26,383 nt of DNA from CAISTG01 sp964455185 (GTDB taxonomy: Bacteria; Patescibacteriota; Patescibacteriia; 2-01-FULL-39-33): positions 1-26,383 of the forward strand of contig CAYVUR010000008.1 in NCBI GenBank assembly GCA_964455185.1, given 5' to 3'. A program made the translations under genes and the position numbers. The notes beneath the pieces were generated by a model. That model did no database searches. It had not been told where the DNA came from and saw only the letters and a program-made list of their open reading frames with translations. Position 1 is the stretch's first letter, and the number at the start of each line of letters is the position of its first letter. Shown here in pieces: positions 24,550-26,383 of the stretch.

Positions 24550-25305
24550 ATGTCTCAATATTATACTGCGCAACGTAGCAAAGGATTATATAAACCTAAC
24601 TCATCTGAACCTTTTAAGTTAAGTCGATCAAAATTAGAACTATTTATTGATTGTCCACGTTGTTTTTATCTTGATCGTCGTTTAGGTGTTAGTCGTGTTT
24701 CTGGATTTCCTTTTTCACTTAATTCAGCTGTAGATACTTTACTTAAAAAAGAGTTTGATATTCATCGTGCTAAAAATAAAAAGCATCCTCTTATTGATAA
24801 ATATGGTATTGATGCTGTTCCAGTAAATCATGAAGATTTAGAAACATGGCGTAATAATTTTATTGGTATTCAACATTTACACGAACCAACTAATTTATTA
24901 ATTTTTGGCGCTATTGATGATTTATGGATTAATTCTAAAGGAGAATATATTGTGGTTGATTATAAATCAACTAGTAAAGAAGAAGAAATAACTGAACTTA
25001 ATAAAGATTGGCAAGACAGCTATAAGCGTCAAATGGAAATTTATCAATGGCTTTTACGTCGTAATGGTTATGAAGTTTCGGATATTGGTTACTTTGTTTA
25101 TTGTAATGGTAAAACTGATAATGAAGCCTTTGATGGTAAATTAGAATTTGATATTAGTTTAATTGCTTATATTGGTAATGATGTTTGGGTAGAGAAGGAA
25201 ATTATTAATGCCTATAAATGTCTTAATTCTGATAAAATTCCTGAAGCTAGTAAGAATTGTGATTGGTGCGCTTATTTTCAAGCAAGAAAAGAAAAAGAAA
25301 ATTAA
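24550..25305 (+). CDS. RecB-type PD-(D/E)XK nuclease-like protein with two CxxC pairs
   Basis: A stand-alone 251-aa protein with RecB-family nuclease motifs in order: GAIDDLWI (Asp123/124), VVDYKST with Asp137-x-Lys139, and the Q161-x-x-x-Y165 motif in RQMEIYQWLL. Two cysteine pairs bracket the fold, C35-x-x-C38 in DCPRCFY and C237-x-x-C240 in CDWCAY. Cas4 and AddB use one N-terminal and three C-terminal cysteines for a 4Fe-4S cluster. Here the split is two and two, so the metal (zinc or iron-sulfur) is open. There is no helicase domain and no cas gene nearby. Such proteins could process DNA ends in repair, but the pathway is unknown. Confidence 0.8.
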   Translation: MSQYYTAQRSKGLYKPNSSEPFKLSRSKLELFIDCPRCFYLDRRLGVSRVSGFPFSLNSAVDTLLKKEFDIHRAKNKKHPLIDKYGIDAVPVNHEDLETWRNNFIGIQHLHEPTNLLIFGAIDDLWINSKGEYIVVDYKSTSKEEEITELNKDWQDSYKRQMEIYQWLLRRNGYEVSDIGYFVYCNGKTDNEAFDGKLEFDISLIAYIGNDVWVEKEIINAYKCLNSDKIPEASKNCDWCAYFQARKEKEN

Positions 25306-25318
25306 TTTTTATTAATTG

Positions 25319-25327
25319 TGTTATAAT
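25319..25327 (+). promoter_or_regulatory. Candidate extended -10 promoter for the SIMPL gene
   Basis: TG-T-TATAAT (25319-25327) in the 45-base gap after the nuclease gene, with no clear -35 box. Start would be near 25334, 17 bases before the ATG at 25351. Confidence 0.5.
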
Positions 25328-25350
25328 ATATTATATAATTAATTAAATAT

Positions 25351-26067
25351 ATGTTAGAATCAAAATTTTGGTCTTCAATAATTATTGGCTTAGCATTAAT
25401 TATTGCCGCTAGTATTTTTGGGAGTTTTTACTATTATGCTCAGTTAGCTGATAGTAAAGACGTTCTCTCAGTTACCGGATCAACTAAAACTCAAGTTGTA
25501 TCCGACCAAGCTAAATTAGTAATTGTTTTATCAAGAATAGTTAATGTTAATGATTTATCTGCTGGTTATGTTGCTATGGCTAAAGATTTACAGCAACTTA
25601 GAGATTTACTTAAAAAATTTGATGTCAAAGATGTAATTGAAAGCCCTATATCAATGGATCAATTTTGGGGGCAAAATAATGATGGCATTACTAGATATCA
25701 ATTAAGACAAACAATTACGATTCAATCTAGTGATGTTAATAAAATAACAGAAATTAGTAAACAAATTCCCACTTTAGCATCTCAGGGCGCTATGGTTTCT
25801 GTAGAATCTTTAGAGTATTTTTATTCTCAATTACCTAATTTACGTATTTCTCTTTTAACTCAGGCAGTAGAAGATGCTAAAGCTAGAGCAGAAAAAATAG
25901 CTCAAGGAACTGGTCGTAAGGTTGGAAGTGTTAAAGAGGCTTCTATAGGAGTAGTACAAGTAATGTCTCCTAATTCTGTTGATATTTCAGATTATGGCAA
26001 TTATGATACTTCAAGTATTAATAAAGATGTTATGGTAACTGTTAGAGTATCGTTTCGTTTAAAGTAA
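25351..26067 (+). CDS. Membrane-anchored SIMPL-domain (DUF541) protein
   Basis: An N-terminal membrane helix (about 8-32) is followed by an external SIMPL/DUF541 domain starting VLSVTGSTKTQVVSDQAKLVI and ending with VMVTVRVSFRLK. Other matches are YQLRQTITIQSSDVNKI and the ISLLTQAVEDAKARAEKIAQGTGRKVG helix. SIMPL proteins are widespread, some linked to signalling or stress, but with no agreed biochemical role. Length (238 aa) is normal. The gene seems independently transcribed from an extended -10 promoter. Confidence 0.85.
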   Translation: MLESKFWSSIIIGLALIIAASIFGSFYYYAQLADSKDVLSVTGSTKTQVVSDQAKLVIVLSRIVNVNDLSAGYVAMAKDLQQLRDLLKKFDVKDVIESPISMDQFWGQNNDGITRYQLRQTITIQSSDVNKITEISKQIPTLASQGAMVSVESLEYFYSQLPNLRISLLTQAVEDAKARAEKIAQGTGRKVGSVKEASIGVVQVMSPNSVDISDYGNYDTSSINKDVMVTVRVSFRLK

Positions 26068-26130
26068 TAATATTTAAATTAATTTATTTAAATTTAAAGT
26101 AATTAAAAATTAAAATTAAAAATATTAGAT

Positions 26131-26159
26131 TTGACTTTTAGTGTTTTTTTTGCTATTAA
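26131..26159 (+). promoter_or_regulatory. Promoter for the truncated last gene
   Basis: TTGACT (26131-26136), a 17-base spacer and TATTAA (26154-26159). Start would be near 26166, with a leader of about 65 bases. The stretch before it (26072-26093) contains two ATTTAAAT octamers that could pair weakly after the SIMPL stop, too AT-rich to call a terminator. Confidence 0.55.
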
Positions 26160-26217
26160 TTTTAAATTAGTTCTTTAGAAAAAAAAGATTAAATTATTCA
26201 AAACAACACTATAAGAT

Positions 26218-26223
26218 AAGGAG
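26218..26223 (+). promoter_or_regulatory. Shine-Dalgarno site of the last gene
   Basis: AAGGAG lies seven bases before the ATG at 26231. It is the only start in the window with a consensus ribosome-binding site at the right distance. Confidence 0.8.
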
Positions 26224-26230
26224 CTTACTA

Positions 26231-26383
26231 ATGAAGAAAAAATATCAATGTCAGAAAAGGAAAGTTCTTTTTTGTTTGTTGGATGGAACAAATGTTTTAG
26301 TTTTTGTAAGGTCTATAAAGCCAGATCCGCAAAAAGGAAGGTACTTAGATATAATTGATATTAGTACCTTTTTGAGAGAAAAA
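26231..26383 (+). CDS. Unrecognised protein, 5' part only (truncated by window end)
   Basis: An open frame of 51 codons runs from the ATG to the last base. The start is supported by a Shine-Dalgarno seven bases upstream and a TTGACT-N17-TATTAA promoter. The protein begins MKKKYQCQKRKVLFCLLDG, continues with a hydrophobic VLVFVRSI stretch and RYLDIIDISTFLREK. It shows no signal peptide or known domain. Codon choice (AGG twice or more, CCG, TTG, GGA) differs from its neighbours, which favour CGT and TTA, so recent acquisition is possible, but 51 codons are too few to be firm. I assign no function. Confidence 0.6.
   Translation, partial: MKKKYQCQKRKVLFCLLDGTNVLVFVRSIKPDPQKGRYLDIIDISTFLREK

Noticed and set aside
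26072..26093. Two ATTTAAAT octamers as a terminator after the SIMPL gene
   Set aside because: Only A-T pairs and no clean T run. Such palindromes are expected by chance in this DNA.
1..26383. CRISPR array, insertion sequence, prophage or toxin-antitoxin pair
   Set aside because: I looked for regularly spaced repeats, transposase or integrase motifs and small paired genes and saw none. tRNA-Thr and tRNA-Tyr are not followed by an integrase or a repeated 3' end.

Overview
The window looks like a chromosomal stretch from a streamlined, very AT-rich bacterium of the Candidate Phyla Radiation (Patescibacteria, probably near the Parcubacteria-type lineages). The grounds are short class II aminoacyl-tRNA synthetases without their insertion domains, a DUF5671 membrane protein, a small CPR-type protein next to proS, a YbaK-family protein with a lysine-rich tail, and dense same-strand gene packing. 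TGA behaves as a stop codon, so this is not the SR1/Gracilibacteria code. I see no insertion sequence, prophage, CRISPR array or rRNA. Nearly all of it is housekeeping DNA.

Layout. (1) 123-9882, plus strand: holB (clamp-loader delta prime), a beta-propeller lipoprotein, frr, rseP, a 109-aa conserved unknown, proS, then the elongasome set mreB-mreC-mreD-mrdA. (2) 9912-10444: greA alone, with a near-consensus promoter and a strong terminator shared with convergent gyrB (10501-12558, minus). (3) 12848-21362, plus strand: one tightly packed run of aspS, an HD-domain protein, a DUF5671 membrane protein, a YbaK-like deacylase, scpA-scpB, a D,D-carboxypeptidase, tpiA, fba and a TPR protein, followed by tRNA-Thr(GGT) and tRNA-Tyr(GTA). 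(4) 21603-24382, minus strand: two glycosyltransferases, one a GT2-GT4 two-domain protein. (5) 24550-26383, plus strand: a RecB-type PD-(D/E)XK nuclease, a SIMPL-domain membrane protein, and the first 51 codons of an unrecognised gene cut off by the window end.

Themes. Translation: frr, proS, aspS, a free-standing editing-type deacylase and two tRNAs. ProRS lacks its INS editing domain while a separate protein of the same superfamily lies about 10 kb away, which suggests editing in trans. AspRS lacks the GAD insert and carries the His typical of non-discriminating enzymes. Cell shape and wall: MreBCD, PBP2 and a PBP5-like enzyme. MreB has substitutions in its ATP-hydrolysis motifs. Chromosome: ScpAB, GyrB, delta prime. 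Central carbon: TpiA and Fba.

Signals. Promoters are easy to see as TTGACA-N17-TATAAT variants, several with an extended -10. Almost no gene has a Shine-Dalgarno sequence, and the truncated last gene is the clear exception. No operator or riboswitch of known type was recognised.
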